This document shows, piece by piece, positions 53,103 to 62,696 of a stretch of DNA of 64,000 nucleotides; position 1 is the first letter of the stretch, and each line of letters begins with the position of its first letter. The stretch lies in assembly GCA_027484055.1 (NCBI GenBank), contig JAIXQH010000035.1, forward strand, positions 1 through 64,000. Reading direction: 5' to 3'. The notes beneath the pieces are model-generated. The model worked only from the letters and a program-made list of their open reading frames with translations, had not been told where the DNA came from and ran no database searches. A program made the position numbers and the translations under genes. The DNA comes from Verrucomicrobiaceae bacterium (GTDB lineage Bacteria; Verrucomicrobiota; Verrucomicrobiia; Verrucomicrobiales; Akkermansiaceae).

Positions 53103-54368
53103 TCAGTTTCCAGGTAGGGAAACGGGTGGAGTGACGGCTTCCACGGGTGGATTGGCGATGATGCCGCCGGGAAGCTGCTGGAGGGGATTCGGTGCGGCGG
53201 CGGCGTCGGTGGCGGGCTTGGCGATGAGCGAGGCGCGGTCCTTGAGCAGGATCTCCACGGTGGCTTGGCTCATCTCGAAGGTGATGCCGGCGAAGGCTTT
53301 TTCGCGAGTGAGCTTCTCGTTGAGGGTTTTGAGTTTCGCGGCGAATTCGGAGTCCTTGGTCTTTGCGTCTTCGGGTTTTTCGTCGCTGACCTTTGGTCGT
53401 TCTGTGGCCAGTTGTGCGCTGACGTCCACGGTGAGGAGGACGGTCTCAGTCCCAGCGGCGGCGCTTGGTTTGGCGGGAGTGAGGGTGAGCTTGTAGGTGA
53501 AGCCATCGAAGGTCTCAAGGAGGACCGTGCGGGCTTTTTCGGGAATGGCACGCTCGGCGACTTTGGCGCTGGGGACGATGTCATCAAACCGGGCGTTCCC
53601 AAGCAGGGTTTTGGCGCTGCTGGAGACGGAGCTATCGAGAACTTCCTTTTCGGTGGCACCATCGAGCACGAACTCGGCGTTGTCTGCGATGCGGCTGAGT
53701 TTCCAGGTGAATTCTGGCTTGCCGGCTTGGCTGGTGGTAATGAGGCGGATTTTTTCAGGGTTGATGAATTCGTCGTTGAGCCAGCTCTTGGCTTCGTCGC
53801 TGACGGAGGGGAACATTTCGCTGACGGCGTAGAAGGCGGAGCTGTCTGCGTGGTTGCGGATGTAGCGACCAACGGCATTGCTGCCGCCCATCATGGGATT
53901 TGGATTCGGATTGGTGGACTCGATGTTTTTCCCAAGGCTGACCTTGGCCAGTTCCTTGCCGCTGGCGTCTTTGATGGTGGCGGTGAGGCCACGGTCTGCG
54001 GCGCTGGAGGCGCTTTCATCCATGCCGAAGCGCGGCGCAAACGATGGGCCGGCTTCCTTGCCTTGAGTGACTTTCACCTCGCTGAGGGTGCGGAGGAAAT
54101 CGTTCACGTAGGAGCCTTTCGCGGGGTAGGAGTCGCGCTCGGAGACGGACCATTTTGAGTCCTTGCGGACGAGCGTGACGGTGCTGGAGGCACCGCGGAC
54201 TTCGACGCTGCTGGCCTCAGCGGCGGCGAAATTTTCGAGCAGCGTTTGGCCTGGGCTGCGCTTGATGCTGCTGTCGGTTTTTTGGTTCTGGCTGATTTTC
54301 ACCGTGGTGACGGCGACACCGAGGACGAGAGCGATGATCCAGAGGATAATGACTTGGCGTTTGTTCAT
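53103..54368 (-). CDS. DUF4340 protein of a Gld-like ABC system
   Basis: 421 residues with one N-terminal membrane helix (~6-22) and a large periplasmic part. The repeated segments VRKDSKWSVSERDSYPAKGSYV and TWKLSRIADNAEFV are the doubled DUF4340 fold. An Ala/Pro-rich tail follows. In many Bacteroidetes, Planctomycetes and Verrucomicrobia, DUF4340 genes lie behind ABC genes related to GldA/GldF/GldG, exactly the order here. The role is unknown; it may help envelope export. It lies 36 bp after the GldG-like gene. Confidence 0.82.
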   Translation of the reverse strand: MNKRQVIILWIIALVLGVAVTTVKISQNQKTDSSIKRSPGQTLLENFAAAEASSVEVRGASSTVTLVRKDSKWSVSERDSYPAKGSYVNDFLRTLSEVKVTQGKEAGPSFAPRFGMDESASSAADRGLTATIKDASGKELAKVSLGKNIESTNPNPNPMMGGSNAVGRYIRNHADSSAFYAVSEMFPSVSDEAKSWLNDEFINPEKIRLITTSQAGKPEFTWKLSRIADNAEFVLDGATEKEVLDSSVSSSAKTLLGNARFDDIVPSAKVAERAIPEKARTVLLETFDGFTYKLTLTPAKPSAAAGTETVLLTVDVSAQLATERPKVSDEKPEDAKTKDSEFAAKLKTLNEKLTREKAFAGITFEMSQATVEILLKDRASLIAKPATDAAAAPNPLQQLPGGIIANPPVEAVTPPVSLPGN

Positions 54369-54404
54369 GACTTGGAAAAGGTTTGGTTGAAAAAATGAGT
54401 GAAT

Positions 54405-56297
54405 TTACCGGGCGCGGGTGGCGGCGCGGCGTTTGATGAAGAGAGCTAGGCCGACGAGCACGACGAGTGAAGGCATGGCGGCGACGTTGAGCAGGGTGAT
54501 ATTGCCTGCGAGTTTGTCTTTTTGGCGGCGCAGTTCTTTTTCCTGCTCGCGGACGAGCTTGGCGTAGGAGACTTGCTCTTCGCGGAGTTTTTTAATCTCA
54601 GCTTCTTGGGCAGGGGAGAGGAAGAGCTCGGAGCCGCGGGATTTCTGGGATTGGAGCTCGTTGAGCTTGGCTTGAGCGGCTTGCTGCTTTTCTTGGAACT
54701 CTTGGATTTTCACGCCCACGGTCTTGTTGAAATTGGCCTCAAGTTCTTGGACGACCGTGAAGGGGCGGCTAAGGGCGGAGCGCGATCGCGAGCCGATGAG
54801 GTATTTCGAGCCAGTGGCTTGGTCGAGTAGGTTTAGGAGCAGGGAAGCGTTACCATTCGCTGGGGTGGCCATGAAGCTTTGCACGTTATAGGCGAAGCGA
54901 TCGAAAAAGGCGTCTACGTCCGCGATGAGGAAGACGTTCCCGGGGCTGGCAGCAACTTTCAGGGAGTCTGCTTTGGCAGCTTCTGGTGGAGCTGGAGGCT
55001 GGCCTTCTGCTGGGGCTGCGGGTGCAGGTTTTCCGTCTGGGAAGGCTGTCTTGAAGGTGCCGCTGAGGTGGGTGACGAGGTCGTAGGCGGTGCCGTTCGA
55101 CTTCAAGGTGCGTGCCAGTGTGGGATCAAGCTGGGCGGCTTTCCGCGTGTCAACAAAGCCAGCTTGGTTGGAGGAGCGGATGATGGAGCTGACCTTGAGA
55201 TCTGTGCCGCCGGTGAGGGTGAAGGCTCCTGGGAGGAAAAAGGTGACAGTGTTGAGATCCTTGGTGATGACGTCATCCTTCAAGGGCATGGCGTCTTTTC
55301 CAAGGGTCAGGACGGCGAGTCCGAGGCGGTCGCCGGCGAGTTTGGTGGCGTATTTGGGATCGGCCAAAGTCTGACTGGATTCAAAGGTCACGCCCCATGC
55401 TTTGAGCAGGGTGGGGAGGGTGGAGCTCGGTGGATTGGGTTGCGGCTGGCCCATCATGGGGTTCCCGCCGCTAGGGCTGGTCATCTGTGCGGCGACGGAA
55501 AGGGGATCGAGACAAGCAACGACGGTGCCGCCTTTGAGGAGGTATTGGTCGATGTTGTATTCGACTTCCGCGCTGATGCCAGCGGGGTGGAAGAGGAGCA
55601 GGACTTTGATTTGCTTGGGGTCGATGGTAGCGGCCTCCATCGAGAGGTTGACGACGTCGAAGGACTGCTTGAGCTGTTGATAGATGAGCCATGGCGGTGT
55701 TGCTTGTTGGCCGGGCATGCCGGGCTGTTCGCCTTGGATCGGGAGGGCAGAGATGATACCGATCTTAGGCTTCACGGGAGTGGCGACTTCGGCGATGGCT
55801 TTTGAAACGTTATACTCTAACATCGTTTCCTCGCGGGGGTCGATGAAGGGGATGACGGAGGTCTTGTCCAAGCAGGAGATGGCGAGTCCGAAGAAGAGGT
55901 TCTGGTCGTCCATGCGCTGGCCGTTGATGCCGTCGAGATTTGCGGAGTCTTCGGCGTCGGTATCGGGTTGCGGGTCGAGGTTGTCGATGCGGAGTTTACC
56001 TTTGGAGAGTGAGGCGTATTCCTTGAGCAGGTCATCCACGCGGCGCATGTGGAGCTTTAACTCCTGCGGCATGTAGTCGGTGCTACGTGAGGCGTAGTAA
56101 CGGATGACGATAGGGGTGTCCAACTCTGAGAGAATTGAGCGGGTGCCATCTGATAGGGTGTGGACATGAGTCTCGGTGAAGTCGGCCCCGCGATTACCGA
56201 GAGGGGTGAGTGAGACGAGCCAGTTCGCAAGGAGGGCGATGGCGACGAGCGCGGCAACGCCGAAGGCTGCGCGGGTGACCGGATGGGTGGTTTTCAT
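54405..56297 (-). CDS. GldG-like ABC transporter auxiliary membrane protein
   Basis: 630 residues. An N-terminal helix (~12-30) is followed by the GldG-type domain (VHTLSDGTRSILSELDTPIVIRYYAS, LDPQPDTDAEDSA, LEYNVSKAIAEVATPVKPKIGIIS, LLLFHPAGISAEVEYNIDQYLLKGGTVV). There is then a long Glu/Lys/Gln-rich coiled coil (~540-605) and a C-terminal helix. In gliding Bacteroidetes GldG works with GldA and GldF; here no other gliding genes are seen, so a more general envelope transport role is likely. It lies 31 bp after the permease gene. Confidence 0.85.
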   Translation of the reverse strand: MKTTHPVTRAAFGVAALVAIALLANWLVSLTPLGNRGADFTETHVHTLSDGTRSILSELDTPIVIRYYASRSTDYMPQELKLHMRRVDDLLKEYASLSKGKLRIDNLDPQPDTDAEDSANLDGINGQRMDDQNLFFGLAISCLDKTSVIPFIDPREETMLEYNVSKAIAEVATPVKPKIGIISALPIQGEQPGMPGQQATPPWLIYQQLKQSFDVVNLSMEAATIDPKQIKVLLLFHPAGISAEVEYNIDQYLLKGGTVVACLDPLSVAAQMTSPSGGNPMMGQPQPNPPSSTLPTLLKAWGVTFESSQTLADPKYATKLAGDRLGLAVLTLGKDAMPLKDDVITKDLNTVTFFLPGAFTLTGGTDLKVSSIIRSSNQAGFVDTRKAAQLDPTLARTLKSNGTAYDLVTHLSGTFKTAFPDGKPAPAAPAEGQPPAPPEAAKADSLKVAASPGNVFLIADVDAFFDRFAYNVQSFMATPANGNASLLLNLLDQATGSKYLIGSRSRSALSRPFTVVQELEANFNKTVGVKIQEFQEKQQAAQAKLNELQSQKSRGSELFLSPAQEAEIKKLREEQVSYAKLVREQEKELRRQKDKLAGNITLLNVAAMPSLVVLVGLALFIKRRAATRAR

Positions 56298-56328
56298 GAG
56301 AAAATGAAGTGAGTGTTTTAGGAAAGGA

Positions 56329-57060
56329 TTAGGCGCGTTTTGAGGATAGGATGGCGCTGGTGCCGAGCAGGCAGACGAAAATGATTGAGCCGAACCAGAT
56401 GAAGTCCTTGAGCCGGAAGAGGCCGCTGTTCAGCGAGCTGAAGTGGTCCCAAACGCCGATAGCGACGATGCCTTCCAGCACGCCGGGGGAAACGACTTTT
56501 GAGAGTTCACGAGTGACCGGATCGTAACCGCAGAGCACGACGAGGACGCAGATGGCGACGGAGACGATGAGGCAGACGACTTGGTCCCGGGTGCAGGCGG
56601 AGACGAGCATGGTGATCGAGAGAAAGGTGCAGCAGACAAGAAAACTGCCGATGTAGCCTGCGAAAATGGCTCCGTTGTCAGGATTTCCCAGATAGTTCAC
56701 AGTCGCCACGATGGGGAAGGTTAAGATCAGGGCGATGAGCCATACGGTGGCGGCGGCCATGAATTTACCGATAATGGCACTCCACGTGGAGACGGGAAAG
56801 GTGCCGAGTAGTTCGATGGTGCCGGTGCGCTGCTCATCTGCCCAGAGCTTCATGCCGACGGCGGGTGCGAGTAGCATGTAAACCCAAGGGTGCCAGAAGA
56901 GGAAGGTCCACTCGAGTGAGGAGTCACCGGTGCGCATGAACTCGCCAAAGGTGAAGGTGAGTCCTAACGAGAAGATGAGGAAGATGACGATGATGGCGTA
57001 GGCCGTGGGCTGTGAGAAGTAGCTGGAGAGCTCTCGTTTGTAGATGGTGCAGGAAGACAT
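56329..57060 (-). CDS. ABC-2 type permease (GldF-like)
   Basis: 243 residues from the ATG at 57060 (MSSCTIYKRELSSYFSQPTAY), the classic start of GldF-like permeases. The frame is open upstream into the ATPase gene, but that part is shadow sequence. Six membrane segments are visible (for example AYAIIVIFLIFSLGL, WVYMLLAPAVGMKLWADEQRTGTIELL, VVCLIVSVAICVLVVL). The EQRTGTIELLGTFPVS loop is the conserved coupling region. It forms the channel for the ATPase encoded 34 bp upstream. Confidence 0.88.
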   Translation of the reverse strand: MSSCTIYKRELSSYFSQPTAYAIIVIFLIFSLGLTFTFGEFMRTGDSSLEWTFLFWHPWVYMLLAPAVGMKLWADEQRTGTIELLGTFPVSTWSAIIGKFMAAATVWLIALILTFPIVATVNYLGNPDNGAIFAGYIGSFLVCCTFLSITMLVSACTRDQVVCLIVSVAICVLVVLCGYDPVTRELSKVVSPGVLEGIVAIGVWDHFSSLNSGLFRLKDFIWFGSIIFVCLLGTSAILSSKRA

Positions 57061-57094
57061 GGTTAGAATGAGGCGTGAAAGGTTAGCAAATGGA

Positions 57095-57829
57095 TCAGGC
57101 GGCGGCGTGGGCCGTGTCGCTGGAGGTGACTTTGCGGAATAGATCGGTGAGGGAACCGGTTTCTGACTGGGCGAGCAGCTCAGCAGGGGTGCCGTCTGCG
57201 ACGATTTTTCCACGATCCACGATGACGGCGCGGGTGCAGGAGGCCTCAACTTCTTCGAGAATGTGGGTGGAGAAGAGAATCGCTTTGGTCTGGCCTAGGC
57301 GCTTGATGAGTTGGCGGACTTCGAACTTTTGGTTCGGGTCTAGGCCGTCGGTGGGTTCGTCGAGAATGAGAACCTCGGGATCATGGAGCAGGGCTTGGGC
57401 AAGGCAGGTGCGGTGGCGGTAGCCTTTTGAGAGAGTGTCGATCGATTGCTTGGCGACGCTGCCGAGGAAGCAGGTGTCGATGGCGCGCTCGACGGCGTCA
57501 TTTTTTGCGGTTCCTTTGAGGCCTCGGATGGCGGCGCAGAATTTCAAGAAGCCGAGCACGGTCATGTCATTGTAGAGTGGCGCGGATTCCGGGAGGTAAC
57601 CGATCTTGGTTTTCGCGGCGTTCGGGTTGTCGATGATGGAGATACCGCAGACTTTGGCGTCACCTGAGGTGGGTGGGATGAAGCCGGTGATCATGCGCAT
57701 GGTGGTGGATTTGCCTGCGCCATTGGGCCCGAGAAAACCGAGGACTTCACCTTTTTGAACGGTGAAGGACAGCGAGTTTACGGCGCATTTGGTGCCGAAT
57801 TGTTTGGTGAGGGAGTCAACTTCGATCAT
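57095..57829 (-). CDS. ABC transporter ATPase (GldA-like)
   Basis: 244 residues, single ATPase domain. Walker A is GPNGAGKST (~36-44), the Q-loop region is YLPESAPLYNDM, the signature is LSKGYRHR and Walker B is LILDEPTDGLDP with the switch His in FSTHILEEVE. This is the CcmA/GldA class that pairs with ABC-2 permeases. It is the first gene of the four-gene unit ATPase, permease, GldG-like, DUF4340. The transported substrate is unknown. Confidence 0.91.
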   Translation of the reverse strand: MIEVDSLTKQFGTKCAVNSLSFTVQKGEVLGFLGPNGAGKSTTMRMITGFIPPTSGDAKVCGISIIDNPNAAKTKIGYLPESAPLYNDMTVLGFLKFCAAIRGLKGTAKNDAVERAIDTCFLGSVAKQSIDTLSKGYRHRTCLAQALLHDPEVLILDEPTDGLDPNQKFEVRQLIKRLGQTKAILFSTHILEEVEASCTRAVIVDRGKIVADGTPAELLAQSETGSLTDLFRKVTSSDTAHAAA

Positions 57830-57992
57830 TGGGTAGAGAGAGTTTATGTCGGTGGGTTGCGCGATAAGCGATGCGTGATGGGAGACTTGTTTGAAAAAAT
57901 GGCGAGGCCGAGAATTTTCCGCAGGGCTTAGAGAATTTCAGGTGAGTGATGGCCCTTGCATGAGGTGGGTGCTGGTGTATTTCTGGTGAGAA

Positions 57993-58619
57993 ATGGCCAG
58001 TATCCATCTACCTGAGCGCTGTGGCGTGATGCTTTTACCCGATTGCACCTTGTTCCCTCATGGCGGGCTGCCGCTTTTTATTTTCGAGCCACGCTACCGC
58101 CAGATGCTGGACGAGGCGCTTGAGGGAAATTGTTTTTTCGCGGTTGGGCGGCTGATCGGGCAGGAGAAGGGCGACCCGAAGGACTACGTGGCTTCGGTGG
58201 GGACGATCGGCTTGGTGAGGGCATCCAGGGAGCAGGAGGATGGCACTTCAAAGCTTTTGATCCATGGCGTTTTACGGGTGAAATTCACCGAGTGGCATGA
58301 TGACAAGAGTTACCCAGTGGCGAGCATCGAGCCGGTGATTTCGTTTTTTGAGCCGAAAGAACAGGCGGCAGCGGCGATGAAACTTCTCCGTGGAGCGGTA
58401 GAGGACGCGATTGCGAACCTACCAGACGAGGTGAAGAGCGGCGTATTTTCCTTATTGGATCGTGCCGATGAACCGGGCTTGATGACGGATGTGATCAGCC
58501 AGCAATTCATCCACGAGCCAGACTTGCGTCAGCGGTTGTTAGCGATGGAGTCCGTGGCTGACCGGATGGTGGTGCTGTGTGAGTATCTGAGAACGGCAAG
58601 CTCGGCTGCTGAGGATTGA
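57993..58619 (+). CDS. LON-substrate-binding-domain protein
   Basis: 208 residues consisting only of the N-terminal domain of Lon protease: VMLLPDCTLFPHGGLPLFIFEPRYRQML at the start, VGTIGLVRASREQEDGTSKLLIHGVLR, then a helical end. There is no AAA or protease domain. Such stand-alone proteins are common, cytoplasmic and of unknown function, and may recognise substrates or act as PUA-like binders. It is divergent from the ABC ATPase gene (163 bp) and convergent with the protease gene downstream (15 bp). Confidence 0.87.
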   Translation: MASIHLPERCGVMLLPDCTLFPHGGLPLFIFEPRYRQMLDEALEGNCFFAVGRLIGQEKGDPKDYVASVGTIGLVRASREQEDGTSKLLIHGVLRVKFTEWHDDKSYPVASIEPVISFFEPKEQAAAAMKLLRGAVEDAIANLPDEVKSGVFSLLDRADEPGLMTDVISQQFIHEPDLRQRLLAMESVADRMVVLCEYLRTASSAAED

Positions 58620-58634
58620 GCCTTTGGTGAGTGC

Positions 58635-60824
58635 TTAGCGGAGCGAGACGACGGGCTGTCCTTTGAGGAGGTGGCTGTAGTCGATGAGGATGCGTTGAGC
58701 TTCTTCAAGGATGATGTCTGGAGCTGGAGTGTCATCTGCCGCAGCGGCGATTTCTTCTGGATCTGCATCTGGGTCGAGGACTGGCTTTTTGACTTTGACG
58801 AGGTCCTTGAGGCCGGGTTGATCGACATTTTTCAGAGTGACCTCAAAAGCGGGCAGGGGTTTGCCGAGGCGGGCGATACGATCTTTTTTGATTTTTTCGG
58901 CCTTCGCTTTGAGTTCTTCTTTTTCGGTTTTCCGCTGAGTTTCGTTGAGTGAGACCGTCTTGTCTTCACGCAGCTTGGCGAAGCGGAGGGCCTCATTTTT
59001 CAGTTCCGCGAAGTCGATGTCTTTTTCGATCCGCGCTTTCGAGCGCTCGCGGAGAGTGGAAAGTGATGGGGTGACGAGGTTGGACTCGGAGTAGTCAGTG
59101 GCGGCGATGGTGTCCCATGGCAGTGGGTTCTGGAGGTCTGACTCACCGATTTCCGGCACGTCGCTGAGGGAGGGGATGACGACATCCGCCTTGACGCCTT
59201 CGAGCTGAGTGGACTTGCCACTAGGGCGGTAGAACTTGCTGATGGTCACCTTCAGCGCACCTGGATCTGAACCCGGAACGATGCCGTCTTGCTGCATGAT
59301 CCGGGCGAGTGGAACGATGGTCTGAACGGTGCCTTTGCCAAAGGTGGAGGTGTCACCGACGATGACGGCGCGGCCGTAGTCTTGGAGGGCACCGGCGACG
59401 ATTTCTGAGGCGGAGGCGCTGAAGCGGCTGGTGAGGACGACGAGTGGGCCGTCATAGGCGACCTTGTCATTGCGGTCTTTACCCACTTCGAGGCGGCCTT
59501 CGAAGTTCCGAGTCTGGACGACTGGGCCGGACGAGATGAAGAGTCCGGTGAGGTCGATGGCTTCTTGGAGTGAGCCGCCGCCATTGCGGCGAAGGTCGAG
59601 GATGATGCCGGTGACGTTTTCCTTTTTCAGCTTGTCGATGAGGCGTGCCACGTCGGTGGTGCAGGAGGTGGGAGCGCCTTTGCCGTCGCCGTCGCCGGCG
59701 TAGAAGGTGGGGAGGTCGATGACGCCAACACGGTGAGTCTGGTCGCCAAGAGGGAAATCGATGACTTGGGCCTTGGCTTGCTGGTCTTCGAGTTTGATTT
59801 CCTCGCGGACGATGGTGATGGCTTTGCGGACGCTGTCGTCAGCGGCGTTCGCGGGGATGATGTTGAGGTAAACCGTGCTGCCTTTTTTACCGCGGATCAT
59901 GTCCACCGCTTGGGAGAGCGGGAGGTCGATGAGGTCGGTGTATTCGTCGCCCTCTTTCTGCGCGACGCCGACGATGCGGTCGCCACTTTTGATGAGGCCG
60001 CTGCGTTCTGCTGGGCCGCCGGGGACGAGTTCGAGGACTTTACAAAATCCATCATCGGATCGGAGTGTGGCACCGATGCCGATGAGGGACAGGTTCATGC
60101 TGATTTCAAAGGACTTGAGCTGCTCAGGACCCATGTAGTCGGAGTGGGGGTCGTAGGTCTGGGCGAGGGATTCCAGATAAATTTCTAGGATTCCCTTGTC
60201 GGTGAGCTTGCGCATGGTCTCGACGGTGCGGCCGCTGCGGCGGGTGAGGAGCTTGGGGATGTCTGCGTCTTTTTTGCCGGCGAGTTTTTCTTGGAGGTAT
60301 TCGTAACGGAGCTGTTGGAGCCAGATGGATTTTGCCGCTTCGAGATCGGTGGGGTGAGGGAGTTTTTTGCGGTCGTAGGCGAAGGATTCTTCGGCGGTGA
60401 ACTCAAATTTAGCGGTGGCGAGCGTATCGGTGATGAAGGCGACGCGCTGGTCGAGGCGCTCCATGTAGCGTTTAAAAATGATGTGGGCGGCGCTGAAGTC
60501 GCCGCGCTCGCGGGTGGCTTGGGCGAGGGTGGGGCGGAATTTTGCAAACTCGTCGAGGTCGCTCTGAAGGAAGAGCATGTGGTTGGCGTCGAGTGTGTCG
60601 ATGTAGCGGTCGAGGAATTTGTTGGCGAGTTTCTCGTCGAGCTGGGTGTGGGCGAATTGAGATTTTTCGAGCAGTTTGGAGGTGACGACGGTGGTGGCGG
60701 AGTCCGTTTCCTTGGGCGGGAGAGGTTGGGGGTCTTTGTTCCAAAAGCCAAATGCTGCGGCTGAGGCGAGGGTGACAGCGCTGACCGAAGCGAAGGAGAG
60801 TAGGGATTTGGAGAACGGTTTCAT
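58635..60824 (-). CDS. prc: Tail-specific (C-terminal processing) periplasmic protease, S41 family
   Basis: 729 residues from the ATG at 60824; a start 14 codons earlier is possible, but only this one begins the signal peptide (KPFSKSLLSFASVSAVTLASAAA). The N-terminal helical domain is followed by a PDZ domain (LELVPGGPAERSGLIKSGDRIVGV) and the S41 core with Ser in TSRFSASASEIVAGALQDYG and Lys in DTSTFGKGTVQT. The C-terminal DUF3340-type part is rich in Lys/Glu. Prc trims or degrades periplasmic proteins from their C-termini. It is a single gene, with 99 bp between its start and the PolX end. Confidence 0.92.
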   Translation of the reverse strand: MKPFSKSLLSFASVSAVTLASAAAFGFWNKDPQPLPPKETDSATTVVTSKLLEKSQFAHTQLDEKLANKFLDRYIDTLDANHMLFLQSDLDEFAKFRPTLAQATRERGDFSAAHIIFKRYMERLDQRVAFITDTLATAKFEFTAEESFAYDRKKLPHPTDLEAAKSIWLQQLRYEYLQEKLAGKKDADIPKLLTRRSGRTVETMRKLTDKGILEIYLESLAQTYDPHSDYMGPEQLKSFEISMNLSLIGIGATLRSDDGFCKVLELVPGGPAERSGLIKSGDRIVGVAQKEGDEYTDLIDLPLSQAVDMIRGKKGSTVYLNIIPANAADDSVRKAITIVREEIKLEDQQAKAQVIDFPLGDQTHRVGVIDLPTFYAGDGDGKGAPTSCTTDVARLIDKLKKENVTGIILDLRRNGGGSLQEAIDLTGLFISSGPVVQTRNFEGRLEVGKDRNDKVAYDGPLVVLTSRFSASASEIVAGALQDYGRAVIVGDTSTFGKGTVQTIVPLARIMQQDGIVPGSDPGALKVTISKFYRPSGKSTQLEGVKADVVIPSLSDVPEIGESDLQNPLPWDTIAATDYSESNLVTPSLSTLRERSKARIEKDIDFAELKNEALRFAKLREDKTVSLNETQRKTEKEELKAKAEKIKKDRIARLGKPLPAFEVTLKNVDQPGLKDLVKVKKPVLDPDADPEEIAAAADDTPAPDIILEEAQRILIDYSHLLKGQPVVSLR

Positions 60825-60923
60825 AAAGATAAGCGGAAAGCACTGAGAGTCGTCGACTGGCGTCATACTCTTGCAAATATAAAACGATGCAAGACTGGAG
60901 AACTGTCTGTGATCTTGATTTTT

Positions 60924-62651
60924 CTAGCGTTGGGCCTTGGGGGTTTTGAGAAATGCCTCGATTTCTGCGACGGAGCGAGTGTTGAAGACGTCTTGTTTGC
61001 GGAGCCAACCTTTGCGAGCGAGGCGGATTCCGAGGCCGAGGTGGTGGAGTTGGTGAGTGGAGTGGGCGTCTGGATTGATGGAGCAGAGGACGCCCTTGTC
61101 GCGGGCGCGTTTCCACCAGCGCCAGTCCATGTCGAGGCGCATAGGGCTGCAGTTCAGCTCGATGATGGTGCGGGTTTCTGCGGCGCAGTCGATGATCATG
61201 GCGTGATTGATGGCGTAAGGTTCACGTTTGAGGAGGAGGCGGCCCGTGGGATGGCCGAGCATGGTGACGTGTTCGTTCTCCATCGCGCGGCAGATGCGGC
61301 GGGTCATTTCGTCTTCGGAAAGAGTGAATGAGGCATGGACGGAGGCGACGCAGTAGTCGAGCTGCGCGAGGAGGGCGTCGTCGAAATCGAGGCTACCGTC
61401 CTTGAGGATATCAACTTCGGAGCCGGCGAAGAGGCGGAAGGTGGGATCGGCGGCGTTGCGCTGGGCGATGGCGTCGATTTGTGCCAGGAGGCGGGTTTCA
61501 CTGAGGCCGTTAGCCTGAAAAGAAGATTTTGAGTGGTCGGCGATGCCGAGGTATTGCAGTCCGAGTTCGATGGCTTCTGCGGCCATGGCTTCGAGGGTGT
61601 CGTGGCCGTCCGAGGCGGTGGTGTGGTTGTGAAAGGTGCCGCGGAGCTGGGTGAGTTCGATGAGTCTGGGTAAGGTATGCTCGGCCGCGGCTTCGATTTC
61701 GCCCCGATTTTCGCGGAGTTCTGGGGGGATAAAGTCGAGGTTGAGAGCGTGGTAAATGTCTGCTTCTTCGTGGACTTCAAACTGGGAGGCGGTTTCGCCG
61801 GTGAAGCCGTATTCGTTGAGGGAAAGGCCTTGTTTGAGGGCGAGTGAGCGGAGGGCGACGTTGTGTTCCTTCGAGCCGGAGAAGTATTGGAGGGCGAAGG
61901 GGAATTGGGCGTTTGAGACGGCGCGGAGGTCGCACTGAAGGCCGTTTTTAAGGCGGACAGATGCCTTGGTATCGCCACAGACGATGATGGAAGCGACGTG
62001 GGGAAGGGTGGTGAAGTCTTCGCAGACGAGGGCTGTTTCCTTGGTGGCAACGAGGAAGTCGAGGTCGTGGACGGTTTCCTTACCCCGGCGGTAGGAGCCC
62101 GCGGTTGCGACGCGTGAGACCTCTGGGTGGAGGCGGAGTAGGGCGGTGATTTCCTCGACCAGTGGGGTGATGCCGCCGAGCAGGAAGGTGTCGGCGAAAG
62201 TGTCACGGAGGGTGATAGCTTCGAGGATTTTGGTCTGGGTTTTGGCACCGAAGCCGGGTAGTTTTGCGACTTGGTCGGCCTCGCAAGCGGCTCTGAGGTC
62301 GGGGATGGAGCTGATGGCGAGTGCTTCGTAGAGGGCTTTGACTTTTTTGGGGCCGAGTCCTTGAAGGTCAAACAGGTCGAAGAGTCCGGGTGGGAACTCG
62401 GCGCGGAGCTTATCGTGGAAGGCGAGTGCTCCGGTGTTGGCGAGTTCGTGGAGCTTGTCGCGGAGGGCGTCACCGATGCCCTTGATGCCGGTGAGCTCGT
62501 TGTCTTTGGCGAGTTGGAGGATGTCACCGTCGTAGTTCCGCACGGTCTCGGCACCTTGGCGGTAGGCGCGGATTTTGAAGGGATTATCTCCTTTTAGCTC
62601 GAGGAGAAGAGCGATTTCTTCGAGCACATCAGCCAGTTTCTCGCGGGTCAT
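60924..62651 (-). CDS. polX: DNA polymerase X with PHP domain
   Basis: 575 residues, the usual bacterial PolX length. Helix-hairpin-helix segments (GIKGIGDALRDKL, LQGLGPKKVKALYEAL, LPGFGAKTQTKIL) precede the polymerase core, with the metal Asp residues in GSYRRGKETVHDLDFLVA and the third in LQCDLRAV. The C-terminal PHP exonuclease has FHNHTTASDGHDTL, IADHSKSS, GSEVDIL, VASVHASF, LGHPTGR and INPDAHS, all metal ligands apparently intact. It fills gaps in base-excision and end repair. It lies 45 bp after the stop of the EEP-family gene, in the same direction. Confidence 0.95.
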   Translation of the reverse strand: MTREKLADVLEEIALLLELKGDNPFKIRAYRQGAETVRNYDGDILQLAKDNELTGIKGIGDALRDKLHELANTGALAFHDKLRAEFPPGLFDLFDLQGLGPKKVKALYEALAISSIPDLRAACEADQVAKLPGFGAKTQTKILEAITLRDTFADTFLLGGITPLVEEITALLRLHPEVSRVATAGSYRRGKETVHDLDFLVATKETALVCEDFTTLPHVASIIVCGDTKASVRLKNGLQCDLRAVSNAQFPFALQYFSGSKEHNVALRSLALKQGLSLNEYGFTGETASQFEVHEEADIYHALNLDFIPPELRENRGEIEAAAEHTLPRLIELTQLRGTFHNHTTASDGHDTLEAMAAEAIELGLQYLGIADHSKSSFQANGLSETRLLAQIDAIAQRNAADPTFRLFAGSEVDILKDGSLDFDDALLAQLDYCVASVHASFTLSEDEMTRRICRAMENEHVTMLGHPTGRLLLKREPYAINHAMIIDCAAETRTIIELNCSPMRLDMDWRWWKRARDKGVLCSINPDAHSTHQLHHLGLGIRLARKGWLRKQDVFNTRSVAEIEAFLKTPKAQR

Positions 62652-62696
62652 TGCGGAGCTTTATGGTGGGCTAGGAAGTGGTCAAGGGTGGGATGT

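Noticed and set aside
54879-55805. 308-codon plus-strand frame
   Set aside because: Antisense to the GldG-like gene, Gly/Glu-rich, no start context or motif.
61304-62554. 416-codon minus-strand frame overlapping PolX
   Set aside because: It is a frame shadow of the PolX gene: a Ser/Pro/Thr-rich product with no domain, typical of high-GC codon bias.
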